This document shows, in pieces, positions 33,848 through 42,949 of a stretch of DNA of 64,000 nt (within the stretch, counting starts at the first letter, position 1; each line of letters begins with the position of its first letter). A program made the position numbers and the translations under genes. The notes beneath the pieces are model-generated. The model was given only the letters and a program-made list of their open reading frames with translations. It did not search any database and was not told where the DNA came from. This DNA is from CAZAFL01 sp964484465 (GTDB taxonomy: Bacteria; Bacteroidota; Ignavibacteria; UBA10030; SZUA-254), in NCBI GenBank assembly GCA_964484465.1, contig CAZAFL010000015.1, positions 5,192 through 69,191 of the forward strand. Direction: 5' to 3'.

Positions 33848-35272
33848 TTACTTTTCCAACAGCGCGGTAAATTCCCTGATGGATCGGACGCCGGGAAATT
33901 CTTTTTCGAACATTTTTTTCTTTTCCGGGTCAAGCTGGAAAGATGTTTTGAGTGATTCCAGCGCGTCGAATGTCTTGCGCATGAGGAACAATACTTTCGC
34001 GCGGCAATAATATGGGTCGGCCCACTTGGATTGAAGCTCAATACATTTGTTGAAGGCTTTCAGCGATTCCTTGAAATAGCCATACTCGAGAAGCGTTTCT
34101 CCAAGGTCATACCACGCTTCGACATTAGCCGGGTCAAAACGGACAACCATCTTATAACTGATGAGAGCTTCACGCCACTTGCCGAGATTGTAGGCGGCGT
34201 CTGCTTTTGCGTACCACAGTTCGGGATAATTCTTGCAAAGGGCGAGCGCCTTATTGTAGTCGTTGTATGCTTTCTGATGCTGCGATTGACAGTCGTAGCA
34301 GCTTCCTCTTCCAAAGAAAGATTCATAATGTTTCGGGTCGTATTTTACTGCCTGAGTGAAACATTTGATTGCTTCTTTGTACATGCCGAGTTCTTCATAT
34401 GCGTTTCCCATGTTGTGCCATGAAGGAACGTCTTTTTGGTCGAAACGAAGTGTCTGTTTATAGCATTCGATCGCGTCATGAAGTCGACCCATATTCGCGA
34501 GTGCGTTTCCTTTGTTGTACCACGCCGCGGAGAAATCTTCCTTGATGGCAAGAGCCATTTCATAACTCTCAACAGATTTGCCGTGTTGTCCCAGACGGTT
34601 GAATGCTATTCCCCTGTTGTACCAGGCATTGTGGTTGAAGGGGTCGAGCTCGATATGTTTGTCGTAGCACTGGATCGCATCTTCAATTTTATTCAGACAG
34701 TCGTAACAATACCCCATTTCATACCACGCGTCTCTATGATTGGGGTTTCCGCCGGTGATAAATTGAAATATTTTAATCGAATCTTCGAAGCGGTCCATTT
34801 TTTCGTACGTGATCGCTTTGCTGAAAAGTGCTTCCTCATTGCCGGAATCGATCTCCAGCACACGGTCGAAGTGCGCGAGGGCTTCGTCATATCTTCCCAG
34901 ATAATCGAGTGTTATTCCACAGCTGGTAATAAGCTCTGAATCGACTGGGTTGAGGTTGAGGGCTTTGAGAAAACAGTCTAATGCTTCCTCATGCCGCTGA
35001 AGGTTGTTGAGGATGACTCCTTTTCGTTGCCACATCTCAGCACTGAATGGGACATATTCCAGTAATACATCGATGAAATGAAGTGCCTCGCGGTATTTTT
35101 CATTCTCGAAATAGTAATTTACAATTTCTTCGAGCACCTCAATATTTGTGGAACTGCCGCTGCTGTTCTTGAGACGATCTCTTAGCTGCTTGATTTCGTC
35201 TTCAAGATTCTCTTTCTGCTCCCCTTCTTCCTGCGGCTCGTTGGTTGTATTGTCAAAATCGAATATATCCAT
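33848..35272 (-). CDS. Tetratricopeptide repeat protein
   Basis: 474 residues. After an acidic Glu/Gln-rich start (NEPQEEGEQKENLEDEIKQL) there are about twelve 34-residue TPRs in a row, for example AEMWQRKGVILNNLQRHEEALDCFLKALNLNP, AAWYNKGNALANMGRLHDAIECYKQTLRFD and EAWYDLGETLLEYGYFKESLKAFNKCIELQ. No signal peptide or catalytic motif is seen, so it is a cytoplasmic scaffold of unknown partner. The repeats are unusually regular and rich in Trp, Tyr and Cys. ATG has GAGGAG four bases upstream; the promoter is at 35320-35349. Probably cotranscribed with larE. Confidence 0.92.
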   Translation of the reverse strand: MDIFDFDNTTNEPQEEGEQKENLEDEIKQLRDRLKNSSGSSTNIEVLEEIVNYYFENEKYREALHFIDVLLEYVPFSAEMWQRKGVILNNLQRHEEALDCFLKALNLNPVDSELITSCGITLDYLGRYDEALAHFDRVLEIDSGNEEALFSKAITYEKMDRFEDSIKIFQFITGGNPNHRDAWYEMGYCYDCLNKIEDAIQCYDKHIELDPFNHNAWYNRGIAFNRLGQHGKSVESYEMALAIKEDFSAAWYNKGNALANMGRLHDAIECYKQTLRFDQKDVPSWHNMGNAYEELGMYKEAIKCFTQAVKYDPKHYESFFGRGSCYDCQSQHQKAYNDYNKALALCKNYPELWYAKADAAYNLGKWREALISYKMVVRFDPANVEAWYDLGETLLEYGYFKESLKAFNKCIELQSKWADPYYCRAKVLFLMRKTFDALESLKTSFQLDPEKKKMFEKEFPGVRSIREFTALLEK

Positions 35273-35319
35273 CTTCTCCTCGTAACTTATTGGCGTTACA
35301 TCCTCTCAATACATAAAGT

Positions 35320-35349
35320 AATATAAATAAATTTTGAAGGTGAAGTCAA
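35320..35349 (-). promoter_or_regulatory. Promoter of the TPR-larE unit
   Basis: Minus-strand TTGACT (35349-35344), 18-base spacer, TATATT (35325-35320); leader of about 41 bases with GAGGAG before ATG. Confidence 0.65.
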
Positions 35350-35378
35350 GGATATTTGTAATTGAGGTTATGAATTCT

Positions 35379-35407
35379 TTGTTTTTTGATGAGAAATGAA
35401 GTATATT
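35379..35407 (+). promoter_or_regulatory. Promoter of yggS and downstream genes
   Basis: TTGTTT (35379-35384), 17-base spacer, TATATT (35402-35407). Initiation near 35414 leaves a short leader of about 12 bases before the yggS ATG. Confidence 0.65.
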
Positions 35408-35425
35408 TAAAGATTTGACGCTGAG

Positions 35426-36112
35426 ATGATAGGTGAAAACGTTGAAAATATCCGCCAGCGCATTGCCCGAGCATGTGAACATGCAGGGAGAAAACCCGAA
35501 GAAATAACATTAGTGGCCGTGACAAAGACGTTTTCCGCAGAATTCGTGCGTGGAGCGGTTCAGGCCGGGATTCTCGACATTGGTGAAAATTTTGTCCAGG
35601 AATTACGCGATAAACGAGCAGAGCTTCATGATGAGGGAATTCGATGGCATTTCATAGGCCATTTGCAGACCAACAAAGTAAAGTACATCGCCGATTGGGT
35701 TTTTCTCGTCCATTCGGTCGATTCACTGGCATTGGGGAAAGAGATTTCGAAAAGGGCGGAACAAGCCCGCCGTACGATCGATATATTGCTTGAAGTGAAT
35801 ACAACTGGTGAACAAAGTAAATTTGGACTCCGGCCGGATGCAGTAATAGCATCGGTGAAAGGTTTGTCGGGCTTACCGAACATTAACGTCGCAGGCCTCA
35901 TGACGATAGGTCCGTTCTTACCCGACCCGGAAGGGTCAAGGCCCGCGTTTCGATTGCTGCGCGAGTTGCGTGACGCCGCCGTCAAACAAGGTTTTCACCT
36001 TCCTCACTTATCGATGGGCATGACGAACGATTTCGAGGTGGCTATCGGAGAGGGCGCGACACTGATACGGGTGGGAACAGCAATATTCGGCAAGCGGTCA
36101 AAACAACACTAA
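35426..36112 (+). CDS. yggS: YggS-family pyridoxal phosphate homeostasis protein
   Basis: 228 residues of the YggS/PROSC family, a PLP-binding TIM barrel with no known catalytic activity that buffers free PLP. The cofactor lysine is K34 in LVAVTKT. Other family motifs: IGENFVQELRDKR, WHFIGHLQTNKVKYI, VHSVDSL, VNTTGEQSKFGL, GLMTIGPF, LSMGMTNDFEVAIGEGATLIRVGTAIFG. Linkage with divIVA downstream resembles the yggS/ylm-divIVA order of Gram-positive division clusters. Confidence 0.95.
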   Translation: MIGENVENIRQRIARACEHAGRKPEEITLVAVTKTFSAEFVRGAVQAGILDIGENFVQELRDKRAELHDEGIRWHFIGHLQTNKVKYIADWVFLVHSVDSLALGKEISKRAEQARRTIDILLEVNTTGEQSKFGLRPDAVIASVKGLSGLPNINVAGLMTIGPFLPDPEGSRPAFRLLRELRDAAVKQGFHLPHLSMGMTNDFEVAIGEGATLIRVGTAIFGKRSKQH

Positions 36113-36139
36113 ATTAATTAGTATTGAAAGGATACCTGG

Positions 36140-36688
36140 ATGCGTATATCGCCTCACGAAATTAGCGGTAAACAGTTCAAAAAAACTCTTCGCGGATATG
36201 ACCCGATGGAAGTTAGCCGGTTTCTCGAGATGCTCGCTCTCCAGTTCGAGGAGTTGCAGAAAGAGAATGCCGGCTGCTCGCAGAAAATTGTAGAGCTGGA
36301 AACCCAGCTGAAAGATTTCCGGACCGTCGAGCGAGCCATGCAGGATACATTTCTCCAGGCGCAGGAAACCACCGGCAAGGCAATCGAGGTTTCGCGCAAG
36401 GAGGCTCAGCTCATTATCCAGGAAGCGGAGCTGAAGGCATCTCAGATTCTCGACAAGGCGCGCAACGATTTGATACTGCTGAAAGAACAGATTACAATCC
36501 TCAAGGCGAAAAAAGACTCCATCGGTTCGCGGTTGAAGATGTTGTTGAACTCGGAACTTGAATTGATTAAAACACTTGAAGTGGATGAAGAATTGCAGGA
36601 AGAGTATCCTGTTGAGCGAAGAGATGAAGTCACAGAACGGAGGAGAGAAATAGAGGAAATTCTGAAAAGTCTGGAACAGCATGCATGA
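36140..36688 (+). CDS. DivIVA domain protein
   Basis: 182 residues. The N-terminal RISPHEISGKQFKKTLRGYDPMEVSRFLEML is the DivIVA/GpsB lipid-binding start, and the rest is a long coiled coil (QLETQLKDFRTVERAMQDTFLQAQETTGKAIEVSRKEAQLIIQEAELKA). DivIVA proteins bind curved membranes and recruit division or envelope proteins. They are best known from Gram-positives but occur in Chlorobiota/Ignavibacteria. Its TGA overlaps the next ATG (ATGA). Confidence 0.9.
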   Translation: MRISPHEISGKQFKKTLRGYDPMEVSRFLEMLALQFEELQKENAGCSQKIVELETQLKDFRTVERAMQDTFLQAQETTGKAIEVSRKEAQLIIQEAELKASQILDKARNDLILLKEQITILKAKKDSIGSRLKMLLNSELELIKTLEVDEELQEEYPVERRDEVTERRREIEEILKSLEQHA

Positions 36689-37515
36689 TGGACCTCCGGG
36701 AACAGATTAACGAAGCAGTTGCTTACATTCGCAAGCATACGAAAGTACGCCCGGACATCGGCATTATTCTTGGTACCGGTCTGGGAGGATTAGTCAAGGA
36801 AATCAGGAAGGAGATCGTCCTCGACTATGATGAAATCCCGCATTTCCCCGTGTCGACCGTTGAATCGCATCACGGTAAACTGATTTTCGGAACACTTGGT
36901 GGTAAGAAAATTGTCGCCATGCAGGGGAGGTTCCATTATTACGAGGGGTACACGATGCAGCAGGTGACATTTCCCGTTCGCGTCATGTCTCGTAAAGCCG
37001 GTCTTGGAGTGAAGACGCTGTTGATCTCAAATGCGGCAGGTGGGATGAATCCGCAGTTTAAACGCGGCGACCTGATGGTCATCACCGACCACATCAATCT
37101 GCAAGGGGATAATCCTCTTATCGGACCAAATGATGAAGAACTTGGCCCGCGTTTTCCCGATATGTCGGAGCCGTATCATCACGATTTGATTGCGCTCGCC
37201 GAACAGGTTGCTGCCGACCTCAAGATCAAACTTCAGCAAGGTGTTTTTGTCGCTGTCCAGGGACCGAATCTCGAGACACGGGCGGAATACCGCTTTCTCC
37301 GCAACATCGGGGCGGATGCAGTCGGGATGTCTACTGTTCCCGAAAGCATTGTTGCCAACCACATGGGGATGAAGGTATTCGGCATGTCGATTATCACTGA
37401 TGAGTGCTTTCCCGACACTCTTCAACCTGTGGACGTCAAGGAGATTATTGCGGTGGCGAACAAAGCCGAGCCGAAGCTGACGAAGATTATGAAAGACATA
37501 GTGAGAAGGTTGTAA
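36685..37515 (+). CDS. Purine-nucleoside phosphorylase
   Basis: 276 residues of the trimeric (PunA-type) purine-nucleoside phosphorylase family, splitting inosine and guanosine with phosphate in salvage. Motifs: IGIILGTGLGGL, PHFPVSTVESHHGKLIFG, MQGRFHYYEGYTMQQVTFPVRVM, LLISNAAGGMNPQFKRGDLMVITDHINLQGDNPLIG, VAVQGPNLETRAEYRFLRNIGADAVGMSTVPE and GMSIITDEC. Overlaps divIVA by four bases, so translation is coupled. Confidence 0.95.
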   Translation: MMDLREQINEAVAYIRKHTKVRPDIGIILGTGLGGLVKEIRKEIVLDYDEIPHFPVSTVESHHGKLIFGTLGGKKIVAMQGRFHYYEGYTMQQVTFPVRVMSRKAGLGVKTLLISNAAGGMNPQFKRGDLMVITDHINLQGDNPLIGPNDEELGPRFPDMSEPYHHDLIALAEQVAADLKIKLQQGVFVAVQGPNLETRAEYRFLRNIGADAVGMSTVPESIVANHMGMKVFGMSIITDECFPDTLQPVDVKEIIAVANKAEPKLTKIMKDIVRRL

Positions 37516-37525
37516 TAATTAACAC

Positions 37526-37753
37526 ATGATGTCTTCCTTCGGTAAGCTGCTATTGGTGTTTGGTTGTGTCATCGCGGGTATCGGGATGTTGCTGATGTTC
37601 TCCGACAAGATTCCCTTTCTCGGGAAATTACCCGGTGACATCAATATTAAGAAGGATAATTTTCAGGTTTATATTCCGATTACGACAAGCATCATTATCA
37701 GTATTGTTTTGAGTTTAGTAATGTGGCTGATTTCGTTTTTGAGCAAAAAATGA
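37526..37753 (+). CDS. DUF2905 small membrane protein
   Basis: 75 residues, two membrane helices (GKLLLVFGCVIAGIGMLLMF and ITTSIIISIVLSLVMWLISFL) separated by the conserved loop KIPFLGKLPGDINIKKDNFQVYIP that defines DUF2905. Function unknown. Follows pnp by ten bases and overlaps the next gene start (ATGA). Confidence 0.9.
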   Translation: MMSSFGKLLLVFGCVIAGIGMLLMFSDKIPFLGKLPGDINIKKDNFQVYIPITTSIIISIVLSLVMWLISFLSKK

Positions 37754-38472
37754 TGACAAAATTGATCTGTATTATATTGATGTTGGCAGTTGGCTCTGTC
37801 ATGGATATCCAATCGCAGGAAAAAATGAAAGGTATTACAGTTACAGGAGTTGGAGTCGTTTCCGCGTTGCCTAATCGTGCAGAATTGCATATTCAGGCGA
37901 CATCTCTCAAAGAAAAAGCAAAGGATGCTCTTGAGGAAAACAATAAACTGGTCAGAAATATTATCGAAGTTTTTCACGCGGAAGGGATACCGGACACCGC
38001 AATGTCGACTTCCGGATTTGGAGTCTCACCTCAAGATAGAGATAATGATCGAAAAGTACCCTGGAATCACTATTATAGTGTCACAATGTTGATAAATATA
38101 AAATTGAGCGATATTACGAAAGTAGGAATTTTCATTGACAAGGCAATTCTGGCAGGCGCCGCGACTATTAGCGATCCAGTATTCTTGTTTTCAAATGAAG
38201 ACAGCCTCCGCGCAGTGGCATATGATCTTGCTGTCAAGGATGCAAACTCAAAGGCTCAAAAACTTGCTGAATCTTTTGGGGTCACGCTTGGAAAGCCGAT
38301 GCAGATTACAGTTGATATGTATGATGTGCAACCAAGAAAATACTATTACCAGCCGTCATTCCCATCCTATATGTCCACCACAAATTCCATACGCACGTAT
38401 ATCTTGCCCTACTACGTTAACAAACAAGTAAAGGTAGATGTAACGTACGAAATCTTAGGTTCAAACAAGTAA
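37750..38472 (+). CDS. SIMPL (DUF541) domain exported protein
   Basis: 240 residues. Signal peptide MMTKLICIILMLAVGSVMDIQSQ, then KGITVTGVGVVSALPNRAELHIQATSLKEKAKDALEENNKLVRNIIEVFHAEGI...STSGFGVSPQ, the SIMPL fold, continuing to LAVKDANSKAQKLAESFGVTLGKPMQI. SIMPL proteins are periplasmic or outer-membrane associated, with a barrel-like oligomer in known members, and function is poorly defined. Start ATG at 37750 overlaps the DUF2905 stop; a longer frame from 37723 would overlap it further. Confidence 0.9.
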   Translation: MMTKLICIILMLAVGSVMDIQSQEKMKGITVTGVGVVSALPNRAELHIQATSLKEKAKDALEENNKLVRNIIEVFHAEGIPDTAMSTSGFGVSPQDRDNDRKVPWNHYYSVTMLINIKLSDITKVGIFIDKAILAGAATISDPVFLFSNEDSLRAVAYDLAVKDANSKAQKLAESFGVTLGKPMQITVDMYDVQPRKYYYQPSFPSYMSTTNSIRTYILPYYVNKQVKVDVTYEILGSNK

Positions 38473-38475
38473 TAA

Positions 38476-41400
38476 ATGTTCAAAGAGCTCACAGATAAAG
38501 TAAACTATTCCCAGCTTGAACTCGAAATCCTGAAGTTCTGGAAAGAGCAAAAGATTTTCGAGAAGAGCGTTTCCTCGCGCGAGGGAAAGCCAGGCTTTAC
38601 GTTCTATGAAGGTCCGCCGACAGCAAACGGGCGCCCCGGTATTCACCACGTTATGAGCCGTGCCCTCAAAGATCTGGTGTGCCGTTATAAAACGATGCGG
38701 GGGTATCAGGTGCACCGTAAAGCGGGATGGGATACGCATGGTTTACCTGTCGAAATTGAAGTCGAGAAAGCTCTCGGTTTCAAACACAAAGATGATATTG
38801 TGAAATACGGCATCGCGAAGTTCAATGAAGAATGTAAAAAGTCGGTCTGGAAATATAAATCCGATTGGGAAAACCTCACCGAACGGATGGGTTACTGGGT
38901 TGACATGAATCATCCGTACATCACCTTCGAGAATAATTACATCGAATCGGTCTGGTGGGCATTACAACAGTATTTCGATAAAGGGTTTATCTATAAAGGA
39001 TACAAGATTCAGCCTTATTGCCCGCGATGTGAAACCCCTCTTTCTTCACATGAAGTTTCGCTTGGGTATGAAGATGTTAAGGACCCGAGTGTGTATGTGA
39101 AGATGAAAATCAAAGGTGAAGAGAATACATACTTCCTGGTTTGGACAACGACCCCATGGACGCTCATCTCCAATGTTGCGCTCGCAGTGCATCCCGATGT
39201 TGACTATGTGAAAGTTGAACAAAAGGGAGAAAAACTAATTCTGGCAGAATCCCGGGTTCATGTCCTTGACGGTGAGTATTCTGTTACCGAAAAATATAAG
39301 GGCTCCAAGCTTGTTGGAAAAGAATATGAACGGTTGTTCAATTACCATCAGGCAATAGAAAAGGGCTGGCATGTGGTTGAGGCTGATTTCGTCACGACCG
39401 AAGATGGCTCCGGTATCGTTCACATGGCTCCGGCCTACGGGGAAGACGATTATCAAACTGCAAGAAAATATAATCTTCCGACAATTCACCCTGTGAATAA
39501 AAGCGGTGAGTTCGGTCCGGAAGTAACAGACTTTGCCGGAATGTTCGTGAAAGATGCCGATCCTGAAATCATCAAAAATCTTAAAGAGCGTCACCTTCTC
39601 TATAAAAAAGAAACTATCACGCACAGTTATCCTCACTGCTGGCGCTGTAAAACACCTCTGCTGTATTATGCGCGTGAGTCGTGGTATATCGCAACGACAA
39701 AATATGCACACCGGATGGTGGAGTTAAACAAGACCATCAACTGGTATCCTCCGGAAGTCGGTGAGGGGAGGTTCGGCAACTGGCTCGAGGAGAATAAGGA
39801 CTGGTCCCTTTCACGCGACCGCTTTTGGGGAACGCCGCTGCCAATCTGGGTCTGCGAGAAATGTGGCAAACAAAAGTGTGTGGGAAGTGTTGCAGAACTG
39901 AAGGAAGGAAAAGGATTACAGGAACCGATTGATTTACACAAGCCATTCGTCGATGCCGTAACATTTGCGTGTACCTGCGGTGGATCGATGAAACGCACTC
40001 CCGAACTTATCGATGTCTGGTTCGATTCAGGCGCGATGCAGTTTGCGCAGTGGCATTATCCTTTCGAACACAAGGACATCTTTACATCAAGACACCCTGC
40101 AGACTATATCTGTGAGGGAATCGACCAAACACGCGGATGGTTTTATTCTCTCCATTCAATAAGCACATTCTTGTTTGACAGACCGGCATTTAAGAATCTC
40201 ATCGTCAATGAGCTCATTCTCGATAAAGAGGGACAGAAGATGTCGAAGTCGAGAGGGAACACTGTCGACCCGTTCAAAATTATCGAGAAGTACGGTGCCG
40301 ACACAACCCGATGGTATCTTGTCGCAACAAGTCCGCCATGGCGCCCGACATTGTTTGATGAAGAAGGTCTTGGTGAAGTTCAGAGGAAATTTCTCGGCAC
40401 GTTATTGAACACGTACGCGTTTTTCACGCTCTATGCAAACATCGATGGGTTTACATATTCAGGAACAATCGTCCCCTTGCATGAGCGTCCGGAAATTGAC
40501 CGCTGGGTCATTTCTGTCCTGCATTCACTCGTGTGCAAATATGAAAAAGCGATGGAGGAATATGATGTCACCAAAGCGGCACGTGCTGTGAGCGACTTCA
40601 CGATAGATCAATTATCTAATTGGTATGTTAGAAGGAACAGACGGCGGTTTTGGTCAAAAACGCAGCTTATTGAAAAGAATGACCAGAGCAACGACAAGGC
40701 ATCAGCATACCAGACCTTATGTGAGTGTCTGACGACAATTGCAAAACTCATGGCTCCCTTTGCGCCGTTTTTGGCGGAAGAACTTTTTCGTAACCTCAAT
40801 ACAGTGACAAAAAAGGATACCGTGGATTCTGTTCATCTTGCCATGATTCCTGAAGTCGATGAGCGGGCTATTGACACAGACCTCGAGGAGCGGATGGAGA
40901 AAGCGCAGCGTATTGTTTCCCTTGTCCGCGCAATTCGAAATAAATCCAACATCAAAGTGCGCCAGCCGTTGAAACGCGTTATTGTTCCGATTGCGAATGA
41001 ACGTGACCGCAAGGCAGTTTCGCTGGTGGAGCAAATTATCCTCGACGAGATTAACGTGAAAAAGATTGAATATGTCGATGATGATGCGGAAATCGTTCGC
41101 AAGACTGCGAAGCCGAATTTCAAAACACTCGGTCCGAAGTTCGGAAAGTCGGTCCAGGCAATCGCGGGAGCGATCAGAAATTTTGGTCCGAAAGAGATTA
41201 AAGAAGTAGAGACAGCGGGCAAGCTGAACGTGCCCCTCAACGGAAGCGAGGCAACGGTCACAAAAGAGGATGTGGAAATCCTCCATGAAGATATCAAAGG
41301 ATGGATTGTGGAAACTGACAACGAATTGACGGTAGCGCTCGACACGGAGTTAACACCGGAGCTTGTCAACGAAGGGTTTGCGCGTGAGTTTGTCAACCGC

Positions 41401-41640
41401 GTGCAGAACATGCGGAAGGACGCCGGTTTTGACGTCACAGACCGGATTAAGATCTCGTTCAAGAGTTCCGATAGACTTGTATCAGCATTACAGCTGCAGC
41501 ATCAATATGTTAAGAATGAAACGCTCGCCGTTGACCTCGATGCCGCAGGAAACCGGGGGGAATATTCAGCGAGTGTGGATATCAATGGTGAGACTTGCGA
41601 GATTTCCGTCGAGCGAGTTTCAGCTTCAGGGAAAAATTAA
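38476..41640 (+). CDS. ileS: Isoleucyl-tRNA synthetase
   Basis: 1054 residues, class I synthetase. HIGH motif appears as GIHH in GPPTANGRPGIHHVMSRALKDLVCRYKTMRGYQV; editing domain includes VWTTTPWTLISNVALAVHPDVDYV; KMSKSRGN is the second ATP loop; WFDSGAMQFAQWHYPFEH and EGIDQTRGWFYSLHSIS are IleRS-typical. Zinc-site cysteines YCPRCETPLSSHEVSLGYEDVKDPSVYV and the C-terminal anticodon region fit the longer, eukaryotic-like (IleS2) type, the group known for lower mupirocin sensitivity. It starts three bases after the SIMPL gene stop. Confidence 0.97.
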   Translation: MFKELTDKVNYSQLELEILKFWKEQKIFEKSVSSREGKPGFTFYEGPPTANGRPGIHHVMSRALKDLVCRYKTMRGYQVHRKAGWDTHGLPVEIEVEKALGFKHKDDIVKYGIAKFNEECKKSVWKYKSDWENLTERMGYWVDMNHPYITFENNYIESVWWALQQYFDKGFIYKGYKIQPYCPRCETPLSSHEVSLGYEDVKDPSVYVKMKIKGEENTYFLVWTTTPWTLISNVALAVHPDVDYVKVEQKGEKLILAESRVHVLDGEYSVTEKYKGSKLVGKEYERLFNYHQAIEKGWHVVEADFVTTEDGSGIVHMAPAYGEDDYQTARKYNLPTIHPVNKSGEFGPEVTDFAGMFVKDADPEIIKNLKERHLLYKKETITHSYPHCWRCKTPLLYYARESWYIATTKYAHRMVELNKTINWYPPEVGEGRFGNWLEENKDWSLSRDRFWGTPLPIWVCEKCGKQKCVGSVAELKEGKGLQEPIDLHKPFVDAVTFACTCGGSMKRTPELIDVWFDSGAMQFAQWHYPFEHKDIFTSRHPADYICEGIDQTRGWFYSLHSISTFLFDRPAFKNLIVNELILDKEGQKMSKSRGNTVDPFKIIEKYGADTTRWYLVATSPPWRPTLFDEEGLGEVQRKFLGTLLNTYAFFTLYANIDGFTYSGTIVPLHERPEIDRWVISVLHSLVCKYEKAMEEYDVTKAARAVSDFTIDQLSNWYVRRNRRRFWSKTQLIEKNDQSNDKASAYQTLCECLTTIAKLMAPFAPFLAEELFRNLNTVTKKDTVDSVHLAMIPEVDERAIDTDLEERMEKAQRIVSLVRAIRNKSNIKVRQPLKRVIVPIANERDRKAVSLVEQIILDEINVKKIEYVDDDAEIVRKTAKPNFKTLGPKFGKSVQAIAGAIRNFGPKEIKEVETAGKLNVPLNGSEATVTKEDVEILHEDIKGWIVETDNELTVALDTELTPELVNEGFAREFVNRVQNMRKDAGFDVTDRIKISFKSSDRLVSALQLQHQYVKNETLAVDLDAAGNRGEYSASVDINGETCEISVERVSASGKN

Positions 41641-41694
41641 TAGAGGAACGGATTCACAAAGGTTTATTGTTCAATTCAAAAGGAGAAGGAAGGA

Positions 41695-42228
41695 ATGGCT
41701 AAATCAAAAAAAGTGTCGGCTACTGCAGCAAAAACGCTTGCACTTATGAAAGCAAAGGCGGCAATCCGGAAAAAGAAGACTTCCCGCCCAAAGCCTCCGG
41801 TATCGATGAGAGTGAAGATGGCAAAGCCCGAAGTTTCGAAAGCTCCAATTCGCAAAAATGGCTACGGGAGACAGGAGCTTGAATATTTTAAGAGTATTAT
41901 TCTGGAAAAAAAGAAGGAAATTCTGGAAGAGCTTGAAACCCTTCGCGACAGTATGATGGATAACCAGACAGGAGAATACGCGAGCGAAAATTCCACATAC
42001 TCAACGCACATGGAGCAGGGTACTGACGCGATGGAACGGGAGAAAACGTTTCTGTTCGCTTCCCGAGAAGGCAAATTCCTGAATCACCTCGAGGATGCTC
42101 TGGTACGCATTGAGAAAGGGACATATGGGCGCTGTTCGGAATGTGGTAAGCTGATTGAAAAAGAACGACTCGAAGCCGTACCTCATGCTCAACAGTGTCT
42201 GCAGTGCAAACTGCGCCGCGGAAAATAA
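41695..42228 (+). CDS. DksA/TraR-type zinc-finger protein with basic N-terminal tail
   Basis: 177 residues. The first ~55 are rich in Lys, Ala, Pro, Arg (KKVSATAAKTLALMKAKAAIRKKK...), resembling a histone-like tail. The coiled-coil part has KSIILEKKKEILEELETLRDSMMDNQ, THMEQGTDAMEREKTFLFASREGKFLNHLEDALVRIEKGTYGRCSECGKLIEKERLEAVPHAQQCLQCK, the C4 zinc finger (CSEC and CLQC). The Asp pair typical of DksA tips is replaced by a TD motif. Such proteins bind RNA polymerase's secondary channel; many act with ppGpp. AAGGAGAAGGAAGG lies just upstream of ATG. Confidence 0.9.
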   Translation: MAKSKKVSATAAKTLALMKAKAAIRKKKTSRPKPPVSMRVKMAKPEVSKAPIRKNGYGRQELEYFKSIILEKKKEILEELETLRDSMMDNQTGEYASENSTYSTHMEQGTDAMEREKTFLFASREGKFLNHLEDALVRIEKGTYGRCSECGKLIEKERLEAVPHAQQCLQCKLRRGK

Positions 42229-42250
42229 GCGCACCTTACTGAAAAAACCC

Positions 42251-42919
42251 GTGCGTATCTTAAATCTTAGTCTGTTTGTTGTCCTCGCTGACCAGGTGAC
42301 AAAGTTCATGGTCAAAGGAATCAGCATTCCCGTCCTGGGCATTTCTCTGTCCGGGTTACAGTTGGGAAGCAGCCGTCCGATCATCGGAAATTTTCTCCGG
42401 ATCACGTATATTGAAAACCCGGGGATGGCGTTCGGTATCGATATCGGCGGAAAGCTGTTCTTTTCTATCTTTTCCATATTTGCAAGTGCCGGCATCCTGT
42501 TGTATCTCTACAAGGCGCGACATGAAAACCTTGCCTTTCGAATCTCTCTTGCGATGATTCTCGGCGGCGCCATTGGAAATCTCATCGACCGCGTATGTTA
42601 TGGAGTGTTGTTTGATGAAGCTCCCCTGTTCTATGGCAAAGTTGTCGATTTTCTCGATGTCGATTTTTTCAATCTCAATATTTTCGGGTATCATCTCACG
42701 CGCTGGCCCGTGTTTAACATTGCGGATGCTTCTGTGACCTGCGGTGTCTTGCTGATGCTGTTTGTCCACAGAAGGTCGAAAAAGGAAGAAACATTACTGT
42801 CGGAATCGGCCAGCCTGAATGATCCATCTCAAAATGCAGGTACAACTATGATTCCTGCATCGATTGTCCCTCAAGATCAGACATCCTCAAATCCTGATAC
42901 ACAACATCCCAAACCGTAA
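42251..42919 (+). CDS. lspA: Lipoprotein signal peptidase II
   Basis: 222 residues. Four membrane helices with the catalytic aspartates in GAIGNLIDRVCYG and FNIADASVTCG; ADQVTKFMVKG and YIENPGMAFGI are also family motifs. It cleaves prolipoproteins before the lipidated Cys, fitting with the lipoproteins here. The GTG at 42251 (VRILNLSLF) is chosen; an earlier in-frame ATG at 42155 would overlap the DksA-type gene. The C-terminal ~35 residues (after about 187) are a low-complexity Ser/Gln/Pro tail unusual for LspA. Confidence 0.93.
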   Translation: MRILNLSLFVVLADQVTKFMVKGISIPVLGISLSGLQLGSSRPIIGNFLRITYIENPGMAFGIDIGGKLFFSIFSIFASAGILLYLYKARHENLAFRISLAMILGGAIGNLIDRVCYGVLFDEAPLFYGKVVDFLDVDFFNLNIFGYHLTRWPVFNIADASVTCGVLLMLFVHRRSKKEETLLSESASLNDPSQNAGTTMIPASIVPQDQTSSNPDTQHPKP

Positions 42920-42949
42920 GGACAATAGGTCTGCAAGTGGTAATGCCTG

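Noticed and set aside
33793..34041. Extra N-terminal 83 codons on the LarE-like gene
   Set aside because: They overlap the TPR gene in antiphase, are low in sequence sense and precede the normal LarE start MTPELESKYFHLRTI.
42155..42250. Upstream start for lspA
   Set aside because: It overlaps the DksA-like zinc finger coding region and would add 32 residues not typical of LspA.
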